This document shows positions 37,262 to 46,352 of a DNA stretch of 64,000 nt, piece by piece; position 1 is the stretch's first letter; every line of letters begins with the position of its first letter. Where the stretch lies: the NCBI RefSeq assembly GCF_009695915.1, contig NZ_VUMZ01000003.1, forward strand, positions 204,750 through 268,749, read 5' to 3'. The notes below the pieces were generated by a model that was given only the letters and a program-made list of their open reading frames with translations, made no database searches and was not told where the DNA came from. The DNA comes from Hornefia butyriciproducens. Lineage in GTDB: Bacteria > Bacillota > Clostridia > Peptostreptococcales > Anaerovoracaceae. Position numbers and translations under genes: made by a program.

Positions 37262-38040
37262 ACGAGACCCCACTCAGCGAACTTCTCGAATCCGCCAATA
37301 TCGCGGATGTAGTTTCTCGCTGTTTCTACTATGTCGATATACGGAATACCATCAACGGACTCATCCCCGATGGCACAGCAAAGGGTGACCGGCTGTCCGG
37401 CTTCCTGCGCTTTGAGCCATGCGTAGATGTTTACACTGACATCTGCTTTGGACAGATCCTTTCCGTGCAGGCCGCCGCCAGTCACGGAGTCGGCCATATC
37501 TGATCCGAGTTTTCTGTTAGTAGCGCCGGAGTCCACGTCCGTGCCGCCAGTCCAGTCCCCGAGAGGATTGATCTCGGCAGTGGGGTAGGAAGCTGCAATA
37601 TCATCTGAGGCTGCGTTGCTCTGGCAGATGATCAGCCGGGCTTCATCAATAATGTATTTGCCGTCACAGCCGTACTTCTCATACAGATCCCTTGCGATCC
37701 GGGAGAGGACTTTCTGCTCATCGGTTACCGGGACGCCTTTGAAGATCCCGTTGTCACCACAGCGGATACCGTTCTTCTGGTTATCCGACAGGTGCTGATC
37801 CTGCGGCACCTCACAGTAATCGACAGCAAGGCTACCTGTGATGCGGCTTACGATTACAGCTGCCTCATCAGGGGAGATGCTAACTGATGTCTCAGCAATG
37901 ATGTGGCAGGTTCCGTGACCGATCAGGACTTCGACAGCGATCCTCGGATCGGATTCTTTTTCATAAGCCAGATCCACGAGGGCACCGGCGATGCGGTCAG
38001 CCACTTTGTCCGGGTGAGCCGGATTCACTTTTTCAAACAT
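37258..38040 (-). CDS. Phage-encoded S-adenosylmethionine synthetase (short MetK)
   Basis: The 260-residue protein has MetK motifs: HPDKVADRIAGALVDL near the start (ATP/methionine site), GHGTCHIIAETS, DNQKNGIRCGDNGIF, NPLGDWTGGTDVDSGATNRK and ADSVTGGGLHGKD (glycine-rich P-loop). Cellular MetK is about 390 residues, so this is a compact phage version lacking parts of the central region. It is directly coupled to the DNA methyltransferase gene, suggesting a local SAM supply for methylation of replicating phage DNA. The ATG at 38040 was chosen by SD spacing. Confidence 0.9.
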   Translation of the reverse strand: MFEKVNPAHPDKVADRIAGALVDLAYEKESDPRIAVEVLIGHGTCHIIAETSVSISPDEAAVIVSRITGSLAVDYCEVPQDQHLSDNQKNGIRCGDNGIFKGVPVTDEQKVLSRIARDLYEKYGCDGKYIIDEARLIICQSNAASDDIAASYPTAEINPLGDWTGGTDVDSGATNRKLGSDMADSVTGGGLHGKDLSKADVSVNIYAWLKAQEAGQPVTLCCAIGDESVDGIPYIDIVETARNYIRDIGGFEKFAEWGLV

Positions 38041-38057
38041 AATCATTCCTCCGATTC

Positions 38058-38615
38058 TTACATTTCTCCGCGCCTCGCCCTGAGCAGCCGTTCCATCACA
38101 TCATCCTGCGGACTCATGCCGGTGTACTCCGAGGCGCAATTTTCTTTCACGATCTGGTAGATTTCCATCCAGAGCCGGTTAGTCTGGCTCATGTAGTTCT
38201 GTCCCATTGCAACATATGGACTCTGGATCGCGTTTCCCGTGGTGGGGTGCTTGGCAAGGAAGCCAAACTCCGTCACGGCCTCCTCGCATTGAATCCACCT
38301 TGCACAGCTCATGGCGTAGCGCTCAAGTAGCTGTGGGGAAACTAAAGAGGAGCAGCCGCGTTCATGCAGCCACTCCCATGTAATTTTGTAGATTGCTGCC
38401 GCCTGCAGCTTCTTCCCATCTTTTTGTTTCGCAGACAGGAGCTTTGACGGCTTGGGCATCGGTTGACCTTCCAAATCGGCTGCGTGCGAATCGAAGTCGA
38501 TGACAGTCAGCGTTCTCTTGCCCGGATTGCCTTCATTGATCTTGTCGACCAAGGGCTTCTTTTTGGCTCCGGCACCCATCCGGGCACCGCCACGGTTGGT
38601 ACCGTCCTTAGCCAT
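38058..38615 (-). CDS. Terminase small subunit, P27 family
   Basis: The 185-residue protein begins MAKDGTNRGGARMGAGAKKK, the basic Gly-rich start of P27-type small terminases. It continues with NEGNPGKRTLTVIDF and the helical region around YAMSCARWIQCEEAVTEFG. It recognises phage DNA ends and hands them to the large subunit. SD GAGGTG fixes the ATG at 38615. An HNH nuclease gene lies upstream, the arrangement typical of cos-packaging HK97-like phages. The large subunit is 4 kb away, separated by accessory genes. Confidence 0.92.
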   Translation of the reverse strand: MAKDGTNRGGARMGAGAKKKPLVDKINEGNPGKRTLTVIDFDSHAADLEGQPMPKPSKLLSAKQKDGKKLQAAAIYKITWEWLHERGCSSLVSPQLLERYAMSCARWIQCEEAVTEFGFLAKHPTTGNAIQSPYVAMGQNYMSQTNRLWMEIYQIVKENCASEYTGMSPQDDVMERLLRARRGEM

Positions 38616-38725
38616 GATAATCACCTCACATTTCTGGGGTATATTCCCCGTTTGAAACCGCGCACGCGCACACGTGACCCCACGCCCGTTCCACGGGGCA
38701 TAGGCTGTAGAGATTCAGACCGCCC

Positions 38726-39094
38726 CTACCCATCGGAGTGGGTGTGCCAGCGGTCGCCTCTCTCGGCATGGATCTTTGCATGGCATGCCGTACATAAACT
38801 CATCAGGTTCTCATCATTATGGCTGCCTCCTTCGGACAGCGGTTTGATGTGGTGCACCTGCTCAGCCTTTACGTACCGTCCTTCCGCAAGGCATCGCTCG
38901 CAGAGAGGGTGGGCATGAATATAACGGTCGCGGATTCGTTTCCAAGCACGACCGTACCTTCGCTTGGAAGTCTTGTCACGGTCGTACTTCTCGTAGCGTC
39001 GTTGCTCCTGCCGTTCGTGCTCTGGACAGAAGCGTCCGTCTGTCAGGTTGGGACAGCCGGGGAAGGAGCAGGGACGCTTTGGTTTCCTTGGCAC
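38726..39094 (-). CDS. Phage HNH endonuclease
   Basis: The 122-residue protein has an N-terminal cysteine cluster (CSFPGCPNLTDGRFCPEHE) and a classical HNH core: CERCLAEGRYVKAEQVHHIKPLSEGGSHNDENLMSLCTACHAKIH. It begins with GTG at 39094 after SD GGAGGTG. Next to small terminase genes these nucleases take part in cos cleavage during packaging. A terminator stands upstream, so the packaging operon may start here. Confidence 0.93.
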   Translation of the reverse strand: MPRKPKRPCSFPGCPNLTDGRFCPEHERQEQRRYEKYDRDKTSKRRYGRAWKRIRDRYIHAHPLCERCLAEGRYVKAEQVHHIKPLSEGGSHNDENLMSLCTACHAKIHAERGDRWHTHSDG

Positions 39095-39114
39095 CTTGCG
39101 TCACCTCCGTTCAT

Positions 39115-39152
39115 AAGAAAAGCCCTGCAGGGTTTACGTCCTGCAAGGCTCG
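39115..39152 (-). terminator. Terminator before the packaging genes
   Basis: In the minus-strand RNA AGCCTTGCAGG pairs with CCCTGCAGGGCT around a 7-base loop and is followed by TTTTC. It lies between the DUF1492 regulator gene and the HNH gene, a plausible early/late boundary at which the regulator could act. Confidence 0.7.
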
Positions 39153-39200
39153 TCCGTTGTTTCATCTTGTCCATCATAACAATATCATAAAAGGAAACTC

Positions 39201-39626
39201 TCATTCACTCTCATTTACTCTCATGATGGCAGAAACTTTAGAAAGTGCCTGATCGTGCATCCGGAAGATATGCTGGATGCTGTAATGCATGTCGACCGCA
39301 ATCTTCTCCCACGAGAGGAAGCAGAGGTACCGCTTCTCCAGCAGGGTTTGCAGTTCGACGTCGGACACGGAATGTATCGTCTGCATGATCTCTTTCTTCA
39401 GTTCCACCAGATCCTCCACGTCACGCTTTAAGCTGTCCTCGACCTCGATGATCTTAAGCACCGCACGTTCTACCTTTGAGCCGCCGCGATTCGGGTTTCT
39501 CGGCATGTCGCTGTAGACAGTGGTGCAGGAGGTAGCCAGATCGTTCAGTGATTCAATCTGCTGGAGCTTGGACTTGATACGCATGTCCAGTGTCCGTGCC
39601 TGTGATAAATATTCTTTTGCTGTCAT
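39201..39626 (-). CDS. DUF1492-type sigma-like late transcription regulator
   Basis: The 141-residue protein begins MTAKEYLSQARTLDMRIKSK. It has a coiled-coil first half and a C-terminal region-4-like helix-turn-helix (LEKRYLCFLSWEKIAVDMHYSIQHIFRMHDQAL). This matches DUF1492/ArpU/RinA-type proteins that activate late gene expression in Gram-positive phages. It lies between replication and packaging genes, and a terminator follows at once, which supports a late-switch role. Its own control is not visible. Confidence 0.83.
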   Translation of the reverse strand: MTAKEYLSQARTLDMRIKSKLQQIESLNDLATSCTTVYSDMPRNPNRGGSKVERAVLKIIEVEDSLKRDVEDLVELKKEIMQTIHSVSDVELQTLLEKRYLCFLSWEKIAVDMHYSIQHIFRMHDQALSKVSAIMRVNESE

Positions 39627-39808
39627 TTATCTTTCTCCTTCCGCAGCCTTCTGATGAGATACTCCGGATCAACGTCCGTCAGAACACCAAACCAGTCGGA
39701 GCGGAAGAAGCGCTCGATCTCGGCGAGCTCTGCCTCGTCGTCAGTCAGCCGGTAATCCTTCACGGCCTGCAGCACGATGGCATTCGCCAGATTCTCGTAT
39801 GGGTTCAA
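39623..39808 (-). CDS. Small phage protein of unknown function
   Basis: The 61-residue acidic helical protein begins MNPYENLANAIVLQAVKDYR and contains EIERFFRSDWFGVLTDVDPEYLI. Similar small proteins often stand between helicase and DUF1492 genes in Clostridia prophages. The end overlaps the DUF1492 start (ATGA). Function unknown. Confidence 0.75.
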   Translation of the reverse strand: MNPYENLANAIVLQAVKDYRLTDDEAELAEIERFFRSDWFGVLTDVDPEYLIRRLRKEKDK

Positions 39809-39872
39809 AGTCTCACCTCCGATTTGTAACGTCCTCGGGTTGACTCTGATTGACTCGTGTTTACAGTGATTG

Positions 39873-41219
39873 TCACTTGGACAGCTCCGCCTTGACCGCA
39901 GCGATCAGGCTGTCCTGTATTTTCTCTTTTGACTGCAGGGCTTTCAGCACCCGGCCATCGACCGTATCATCCGTAATGATGTGGTGGATCACGACGGTGT
40001 CCTGCTGTCCCTGTCTCCACAGACGGGCATTGGTCTGCTGATACAGTTCCAGCGACCACGTGAGGCCGAACCAGATAAGGGTGGAGCCTCCGGTCTGCAG
40101 GTTGAGTCCGTGCCCGGCTGAGGCAGGGTGGATCACAGCAACCGGGATCTTTCCTGCATTCCATTCGCGGATGTCGGAAGATGATTTTATCTCCCTGACC
40201 TTGAACCGGGACTTGATGCGCTCAAGATCGTGCTTGAACCAGTAGGCCACCAGCACCGGTTTGCCGTTGGCGCCTTCGATCAAATCTTCCAGTGCATCCA
40301 GCTTCCGGTCATGGATATGGATGTGGTCGCCGTCATCGTCATAGATCGCACCGTTGGCCATCTGCAGGAGCTTCCCGGTGAGGGCTGCGGCGTTGGCCAC
40401 TGTGATTTCCTTCTCCGGAAGCTGCAGCACCAGTGTCTGCTTCAGTTCGTCGTAGTGCTCACGCTCATCATCGGAAAGCTCCACGGTGTGCGTGTTCATC
40501 ACAAGCTCCGGCATCTTCAGATGATCGGTTGCCTTCATGGAAATGGTGATGTCAGAGATCTGTTTATAGATCGCCTTATCCGCACCGGGCAGGAGTTTGT
40601 ATGAGTAGATGATCTGGCCGTTGCGCTTGTCCGGTCTGAAATAGTTGTTACGGTACATTCCGATAAAGCGCCCGAGCCGCTGCCCCATATCCAGCACCTT
40701 AAACTCTGCCCAGAGATCCATCAGACCGTTCGCGGAAGGGGTGCCGGTCAAACCGACGATCCGCTTGATCCGTGGCCGCACCTTCATCAGAGCCTTAAAG
40801 CGTTTTGATTGGTGGTTCTTAAAGGAGGAGAGCTCATCCACAATGACCGTATCGAAGGTGAACGGGATGCCGCTTTGCTCGACCAGCCACTGGACATTCT
40901 CGCGGTTGATGATATAGATATCCGCATCTCGCATCAGGGCAGCCTTCCGGTCTTTCTCGGAACCGACAGCGACGGAATAGGTCAGCATGCTCAGGTGATC
41001 CCATTTTTCGATCTCCGCAGGCCATGTGTCCCGTGCTACCCTAAGAGGTGCGATCACCAGTATGCGGTGAGCTTCGAAGCTGTCAAACAGCAGGTCAAGA
41101 AGTGCGGTCAGGCTGATAGCCGTCTTGCCTAAGCCCATATCCAGCAGCACGGCAGCAACCGGGTGGGATTTGATATATTCGGTTGCATACTGCTGATAAT
41201 CATGTGGTACATATTTCAT
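39873..41219 (-). CDS. SNF2-type DEAD/DEAH helicase
   Basis: The 448-residue helicase-like ATPase shows motif I DMGLGKTAIS (about 27), motif II VDELSSFKN (about 128), motif III LTGTPSANG (about 155), and motifs V/VI SAGHGLNLQ and QQTNARLWRQGQ (about 390-405). It is a compact phage SNF2-like protein associated with replication. The ATG at 41219 lies inside the end of the VRR-NUC gene. The nuclease, helicase and primase genes form a conserved replication block. Confidence 0.92.
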   Translation of the reverse strand: MKYVPHDYQQYATEYIKSHPVAAVLLDMGLGKTAISLTALLDLLFDSFEAHRILVIAPLRVARDTWPAEIEKWDHLSMLTYSVAVGSEKDRKAALMRDADIYIINRENVQWLVEQSGIPFTFDTVIVDELSSFKNHQSKRFKALMKVRPRIKRIVGLTGTPSANGLMDLWAEFKVLDMGQRLGRFIGMYRNNYFRPDKRNGQIIYSYKLLPGADKAIYKQISDITISMKATDHLKMPELVMNTHTVELSDDEREHYDELKQTLVLQLPEKEITVANAAALTGKLLQMANGAIYDDDGDHIHIHDRKLDALEDLIEGANGKPVLVAYWFKHDLERIKSRFKVREIKSSSDIREWNAGKIPVAVIHPASAGHGLNLQTGGSTLIWFGLTWSLELYQQTNARLWRQGQQDTVVIHHIITDDTVDGRVLKALQSKEKIQDSLIAAVKAELSK

Positions 41220-41481
41220 CAAGGATTCCTCCGATCTGGTCTTTGTCATCAAGGGTGTAAACGGAAAAGCCAAGCTCGCGTAGTTTTTTGTGTCTGGCTT
41301 CCTGCAGCGGTCTTGGTTTCTTACCCGGAGCCTTGACCTCCACAAAGGCCAGCCGTCCGCCCGGCATCAGTACGATACGATCAGGCATGCCGTCCAAGCC
41401 CGGGCTTACAAACTTGGGAGCCAGACCGCCGCGTTTCTTTACTGCATCAGCCAGTTTCTTTTCGATTGATTTTTCAAGCAT
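41200..41481 (-). CDS. VRR-NUC domain nuclease
   Basis: The 93-residue protein is a minimal VRR-NUC, a PD-(D/E)XK nuclease: GLDGMPDRIVLMPGGRLAFVEVKAPGKK carries the acidic and E-V-K active-site residues, followed by LQEARHKKLRELGF. Such small nucleases accompany phage SNF2 helicases and may process replication or recombination structures. It overlaps the helicase start. Confidence 0.92.
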   Translation of the reverse strand: MLEKSIEKKLADAVKKRGGLAPKFVSPGLDGMPDRIVLMPGGRLAFVEVKAPGKKPRPLQEARHKKLRELGFSVYTLDDKDQIGGILDEICTT

Positions 41482-41513
41482 TGTGCCTTCCTTTCATCAG
41501 TGAATTAAACGGT

Positions 41514-41611
41514 GGTGCAGGTCGATTAAGGTCATATCGCTAACTTTTCTTATAGGCTGTTTTTTTAGGCTCTAAGAGTAGTTATAGAAAAGAGCTTCAT
41601 CGACCTACACC
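41514..41611. repeat. Inverted repeat in the gap beside the primase-helicase gene
   Basis: GGTGCAGGTCGAT (41514-41526) is inverted as ATCGACCTACACC (41599-41611), one mismatch in 13. Between the arms is an AT-rich stretch with a T7 run and a smaller GCTCT/AGAGC hairpin. The gap (41482-41618) is otherwise non-coding and lies next to the primase-helicase gene. A terminator-like element or a replication origin are both possible. Confidence 0.5.
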
Positions 41612-41618
41612 ATTAGTC

Positions 41619-43874
41619 CTAAGCCTTCATAAAATCAGACTTTAAGCGGACTCCGAAGACCATGACTCCGGTCTTGGTACGCTTTTTCTCAAAGCCAGCC
41701 TGATCCAGTGCCGTATAGAAATCCGTCGTGCTGCGGATATACTCACCGACCTGCATGCAGTAGCTGCGGTATTCGTTATAAAACTCGCCGGACTTGGTCG
41801 TATAGCTCTGATCCAGCTCGCAGCGCTCATCCAGAAACTGTGAGAGCCAGTCGTTGTTTTCCTTGTAACGATTGATGGCGTCGACCACAACCTTCGGCTT
41901 CTCGATCTTGTAGTCCTTGGCGATCACGCGCTTGGCACCTTCAATGATCCAAGAGAGGATCGCGCCGCCGCATTTCTTATACAGGTAGTCGGCGTAATTC
42001 TTGATGTCGCTGTTTCCTTCAATGACGGCATTGAACGGGATCACGATCAGCCTTCTCCACGTACCGGCATCCAGCGCTCCCACCTTCGGCAGGTGATTGG
42101 TATAGAGCACCAGCGTGTGCGTCGGAACATAGGAGAAGGGGTCTTTGTATTTTTTCTCCGCATAGATCTCGTCGGTGGAGCAGAGCTGCTTCACGTTGGA
42201 AGTGGAAAGGCGCATGCCTTCCTCAAGTTCGGATGCGATCAGCAGGCGCTTGCCCTTGGCCTCAGCAAGTTCCGGTTTGACGTTCCGCTTGCAGCCCACG
42301 GTCAGGGTGTCGGCGGACATGTTCCCGGAGTAGCTTCCGAGCACCCGGGAGATGGCATTCCAAAAGGTCGACTTACCGTTGCGGCCTTCGCCATACGCGA
42401 TGATCAGAGCCTCAAGGCAGACTTTGCCGATAGCGGACAGCCCGGCGATCTCCTGCACGTAGTTCATGAGCTCCGTATCGCCCACGAAGAAGGTGTCGAG
42501 CGCTGCCTGCCAGATGTCCATGTTCAGGTCATCCGGATCAACCGAGGTCTGTTTTGTAATGAAGTCTCCCGGGGTGTGATCGTGAAGTGCGGTCAGTCCC
42601 TTGCTCAGGTCGTAGGTGGCTGACGGCGTGTTCAGCAGGAATTCATCTGCGTCCAGATCCCTCTGGTCGACCTCCAGCATTGGTCTTGCTTCCTTCAGGG
42701 CAGAGGAGATGTATTTGGAATCCCGGCGCTTGATAGCGTAGTTCCGGTAACTGATGGCATTCTCATATTTCTGGAAGATACGTACCTGCTCCCGGTTCAT
42801 GGCAGCGGCGGCCTTCTTATTTCCCATCGTGGCAACGAGCTCCCATGCGCCGCATTTCATCATTTCATCAAGAGTCTTCTTGATCTCGTTCTCCGCTTCC
42901 TCCAGCTGACGGGCAGTGAGTTCCTGCGCGACAGCCTGTGACTTTGGTTTCGATTCCTCCCAGAAGCTGCCGTTGTACACGAGGTAGTCTGTCGATGGGG
43001 AGTAGCGGAGCCGGTCGATGTATTCCCGGGAAAGGATCAAAGCCTGCCCGACATCTGAGTAATCGCCGGGCTGCAGGAGAAGCTCCTGATTATATTTTTC
43101 CGGAGGGATGTAATCGTCCTGAGATGACACCTTGCCGTAAAAGCGGAGTGCGCTGCGCCAGATGGTATCCAGCTCATGGGCATCCAGAGGCGGATCGCAG
43201 TTTTTCGAGAATTCGATAAAGCGGTCGTGGGCTTCATCGGTGTTGCCGTAGCGTTTCAGGATTCTTCCGGCGTAGTGGGACATGGTGGCATTCCGGGAGC
43301 CTTCTGGGATGGTGATGCTGCCGTAGGTGCCGCCGTCCATGTTTTCATCAAACTCATCATCCAGAAATGAGGTCAGGTTCATGGGTGCATCAAAGACCTC
43401 GACCTGCGGATCAGCTGTCCCATAAAAGAACCGGGCAGCATCCAGCGCCTGCGTATCGAAGTACGGAAAGATGGCACTCACCAGCCTTTTCAGGTTGCTG
43501 TATTCCGTTGCGTCGGTGATCCTTTCGATCGGGAAGAACACATGGAACTTCGGCCTCGGTGCTTTACCATTCTTGGTCTTCTCATGATGCCTTGAGTAGT
43601 GGACAGCAAAGGCGACGCCCGGAAAAGCGGCAGCCACGTCAGCCGGGCTTACCCATTCATCCGGGTTTTCACTGTGGTCGTTGTCGCAGTCGACCGGCAG
43701 GCAGTCGCTTCCGATGAAGTTATCATTATTGCGATAGCTGTTCTGGTATTCTGCACATACGTAATCGTGGCAGACGGCCTCCCTGAGAGAGGCCTGATCT
43801 GTCACGTCGTGCTTGTGAGGGTAGGAGCAGTTACTTGGACTGCCTATGATATCTGCGCTGTAGAGGGTAAACAT
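41619..43874 (-). CDS. Primase-helicase (AEP primase plus SF3 helicase)
   Basis: The 751-residue protein combines an archaeo-eukaryotic-type primase (about 40-180: LPVDCDNDHSENPDEW acidic residues and HYSRHH..RPKFHVFFPI) with a superfamily 3 helicase (about 450-650: GEGRNGKST Walker A near 491 and LLIASELEEGMRL). It has the D5/P4 style arrangement and a winged C-terminal end. It would unwind and prime phage replication. It starts at the stop of the preceding small gene. A 137-bp gap with an inverted repeat follows its stop. Confidence 0.92.
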   Translation of the reverse strand: MFTLYSADIIGSPSNCSYPHKHDVTDQASLREAVCHDYVCAEYQNSYRNNDNFIGSDCLPVDCDNDHSENPDEWVSPADVAAAFPGVAFAVHYSRHHEKTKNGKAPRPKFHVFFPIERITDATEYSNLKRLVSAIFPYFDTQALDAARFFYGTADPQVEVFDAPMNLTSFLDDEFDENMDGGTYGSITIPEGSRNATMSHYAGRILKRYGNTDEAHDRFIEFSKNCDPPLDAHELDTIWRSALRFYGKVSSQDDYIPPEKYNQELLLQPGDYSDVGQALILSREYIDRLRYSPSTDYLVYNGSFWEESKPKSQAVAQELTARQLEEAENEIKKTLDEMMKCGAWELVATMGNKKAAAAMNREQVRIFQKYENAISYRNYAIKRRDSKYISSALKEARPMLEVDQRDLDADEFLLNTPSATYDLSKGLTALHDHTPGDFITKQTSVDPDDLNMDIWQAALDTFFVGDTELMNYVQEIAGLSAIGKVCLEALIIAYGEGRNGKSTFWNAISRVLGSYSGNMSADTLTVGCKRNVKPELAEAKGKRLLIASELEEGMRLSTSNVKQLCSTDEIYAEKKYKDPFSYVPTHTLVLYTNHLPKVGALDAGTWRRLIVIPFNAVIEGNSDIKNYADYLYKKCGGAILSWIIEGAKRVIAKDYKIEKPKVVVDAINRYKENNDWLSQFLDERCELDQSYTTKSGEFYNEYRSYCMQVGEYIRSTTDFYTALDQAGFEKKRTKTGVMVFGVRLKSDFMKA

Positions 43875-44200
43875 CAGTCGTACACCTCCTTGGATTCTTC
43901 CTCCAGCACCTTTGTGATGAACTTCAGTGCCCGGATGATGGTTTCGAGCTCGCAGTCACCGCCGAGGAATACTTCGAAGCCTTCATCGGCGTAGCGCCCG
44001 AGAGGATGAATCTGGATATCTGTTCCACCGGTGTCTTCAATGCGGAAGTAAGTGCGTCCGCCGTGTCCGGTATCACCGCCCATGTATCCCGTGGTACCGG
44101 CTTCGACCTCGAGGATATTGCAGCTGACCACGTCCCGGCTGTAGGTAGTGATCTGGGTGCCGTCAGGCAGGATACGTCTGTTTTCTTTAATTTCGAACAT
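43874..44200 (-). CDS. Phage protein of unknown function
   Basis: The 108-residue beta-rich protein begins MFEIKENRRILPDGTQITTY and contains EAGTTGYMGGDTGHGGRTYFRI and CELETIIRALKFITKVLEEE. The ATG at 44200 follows SD AGGAGGA. Upstream lies copy 2 of the intergenic motif, whose anti-SD may occlude that SD. It is coupled to the primase-helicase gene. No biochemical function is recognisable. Confidence 0.7.
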   Translation of the reverse strand: MFEIKENRRILPDGTQITTYSRDVVSCNILEVEAGTTGYMGGDTGHGGRTYFRIEDTGGTDIQIHPLGRYADEGFEVFLGGDCELETIIRALKFITKVLEEESKEVYD

Positions 44201-44206
44201 AGATCT

Positions 44207-44303
44207 TCCTCCTGTTCTATTGAGATAGTGAAGGCGGTAAAAGCAAAGGCTGCCACCGCCGGTTTACACTTTCCACTGGAGGTGACAGCCCTGATTTGAC
44301 GAA
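44207..44303 (-). promoter_or_regulatory. Intergenic regulatory motif, copy 2 (anti-SD, hairpin, SD)
   Basis: The conserved block spans 44264-44303: plus strand TTACACTTTCCACTGGAGGT, 12 bases, TTGACGAA. In the minus-strand RNA two exclusive hairpins are possible. GGCTGTCACC pairs with GGTGGCAGCC (44248-44290), a terminator-like stem followed by TTTGCTTTT; or GGCGGT pairs with ACCGCC (44233-44260), leaving the ACCTCC anti-SD free. The SD AGGAGGA is at 44207-44213. Confidence 0.6.
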
Positions 44304-44309
44304 AGAAGA

Positions 44310-46298
44310 TCAGTCTTTCTTATAAAATGTTGTTTCGTATCCGTCTGCGTTCAGCTGCAGGCCTTCTGCCCACGGTGGTGTTCTTCCCATCTGTTCACAG
44401 ACTGCCTTTAGCGACATCCGGGGATCGGCTTCGATGACAAGCTCATCATGGATGTGCATCGTGATACTGCAGCAGCGGAGCGTCCGCATGGCGTAGCACA
44501 GGATATCCCGGGAGGTGGCCTGCACGATGTTCTCGACAAGGCGAGCGCCATAGGTTTCGAGGCGTTCCCATTTCTTGGTGCCGCCGACGCCTTCGTAGGT
44601 GATACACTGGCCGCCGAACTTGTTAGTTCCAATCTTGGGTTTTACGTAGGCGAGCTTCCGGCCAGAAGGAAGGGTGATAAAGAGCATGCCGCTTTTATAT
44701 TCGAAGTGGATGCCGTGGGTGTCCGCCTCATGCCTGAACTTCACAGCCTCCATTGCAGCCCGGTCAACGTCCCACCAGAAGGAGACGATGTTCGGGTTTG
44801 TCTGCCGCCAAGCCTCAACAAGGGGATAAAGCTCATCCTCGGTCAAGCCCATCTCAAGAGCGCCCATTGCTTTCAGGGCTCCGACTGATCCGCCGTAGCC
44901 GAGGGCGAGTTCTGCGATCTTGCCTTTTTGACGCAGGTGGCCATTGATGCCGTGCTTCTCGACAGGCACCTTGAACATCTGACTGGCGCTGGCACAGTAA
45001 ATGTCACCGCCACTTGCGAAGACCTCCTGACGCCAAGACTCGCCAGCCATCCACGCGATTACCCGGGCTTCGATCGCGCTAAAGTCACTGACGATAAACT
45101 TACAGCCGTCCTTTGGAATGAAGGCTGTCCGGATCAACTGAGAGAGGGTATCCGGGACATCCTCGTAGAGCATTTCCACACTGTCGTAATCACCGGAGCG
45201 GACGATGGCGCGAGCATGCTCCAGATCCGGAAGGTGATTCTGTGGCAGGTTTTGTAATTGAATGAGCCTGCCTGCCCAGCGGCCAGTCCGGTTGGCTCCA
45301 TAGAACTGGAACATACCGCGAGCACGGCCATCGGAGCACACGGCGTTGATCATCGACTGATATTTCCGGATGCTGGACTTGGCCAGCTGCTGCCGGAGAG
45401 CGAGAACGCGCCTTAGCTCTGGCGGTGCCGTCTTGATCAGTTCGGCCACGACCTTTTTACCGAGGGAGTCGACTTCGAGGCCGTTCTCTATAAGAAACTG
45501 CTTCATCTGCTGGACGCTATTCGGGTTCTCAAGCTCTGTCAGCTGCCGCATGGCCTCCGTAAGCTCTGCCCGGGAACGGGCATCCATGTCGATGGCCTGT
45601 CTGACCAGAGGAAGGTCGATCGCGACACCACGGTCATTGATCTCCTGATCAATGTGATACTCATCCCATATGAAGTCCGGCACCGGGAACTTCTGCAGGC
45701 GCTGCTGTATGGACATCTCTGTCTCGACATCCCTGACGTTATACCGCTTGAAGGCTGCCCACTTGTCGGGAGCATGACGGGGAAGGTTCCGTGTCCGCTG
45801 GCCGTTTGACTTTGTGGGAGCACAGGGCTGGCAGAAGTATTTGATCAGGTCTTTGCCTTCGGTAAGTTTCTGCTTCTCAAGGCCGAGGACAGCACCGCAG
45901 CCTTCCAGTGACAAAGGCAGTCCCATCACGGCTGACCAGATCATAGTGCAGCGCCAGCCTTCCGGATTCAGGTACCTCGCCATCTCGGTTGAGAGGGGAT
46001 GATTGTCATGGAAGGGATCAAGGCTCATACCCAGATTCTTCATGTGCTGCGACAGGCAGACACGTTCGAAGTTCGCGTTGAATGCCCACTTGGTGACCGT
46101 GTCATCCGTCAGGGCATCCAGTATGTCTTCCGGGATCTTCTCGCCGCAGGTCAGATCGATCACCTTGACGGGTGCGCCGTCTATGCTGTAGCCAAAGAGC
46201 AAGATCTCAAAATCCGGAGCCTCCACGTAGCGGTAGACGCCAGACTTCTGCAGACTGACGCTTGAGTAGGTTTCGATATCTATACTGAGTGTTTTCAT
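44310..46298 (-). CDS. Phage family A DNA polymerase
   Basis: The 662-residue polymerase has an N-terminal 3'-5' exonuclease (DIETYSSV, residues 7-14) and a polymerase domain. Motif A is VSDFSAIEARVIAWMAG (about 402), motif B KIAELALGYGGSVGALKAMG (about 455) and motif C MHIHDELVIEA (about 615). No 5'-3' exonuclease domain is present, as usual for phage Pol I types. The ATG at 46298 was chosen by SD AAGGATGG. It lies between the ssDNA-binding and primase-helicase genes. Confidence 0.95.
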   Translation of the reverse strand: MKTLSIDIETYSSVSLQKSGVYRYVEAPDFEILLFGYSIDGAPVKVIDLTCGEKIPEDILDALTDDTVTKWAFNANFERVCLSQHMKNLGMSLDPFHDNHPLSTEMARYLNPEGWRCTMIWSAVMGLPLSLEGCGAVLGLEKQKLTEGKDLIKYFCQPCAPTKSNGQRTRNLPRHAPDKWAAFKRYNVRDVETEMSIQQRLQKFPVPDFIWDEYHIDQEINDRGVAIDLPLVRQAIDMDARSRAELTEAMRQLTELENPNSVQQMKQFLIENGLEVDSLGKKVVAELIKTAPPELRRVLALRQQLAKSSIRKYQSMINAVCSDGRARGMFQFYGANRTGRWAGRLIQLQNLPQNHLPDLEHARAIVRSGDYDSVEMLYEDVPDTLSQLIRTAFIPKDGCKFIVSDFSAIEARVIAWMAGESWRQEVFASGGDIYCASASQMFKVPVEKHGINGHLRQKGKIAELALGYGGSVGALKAMGALEMGLTEDELYPLVEAWRQTNPNIVSFWWDVDRAAMEAVKFRHEADTHGIHFEYKSGMLFITLPSGRKLAYVKPKIGTNKFGGQCITYEGVGGTKKWERLETYGARLVENIVQATSRDILCYAMRTLRCCSITMHIHDELVIEADPRMSLKAVCEQMGRTPPWAEGLQLNADGYETTFYKKD

Positions 46299-46352
46299 AT
46301 ATACCATCCTTGAAAAGGGCTGGCAGCAAGACCTGCCACCAGCCCACATGCT

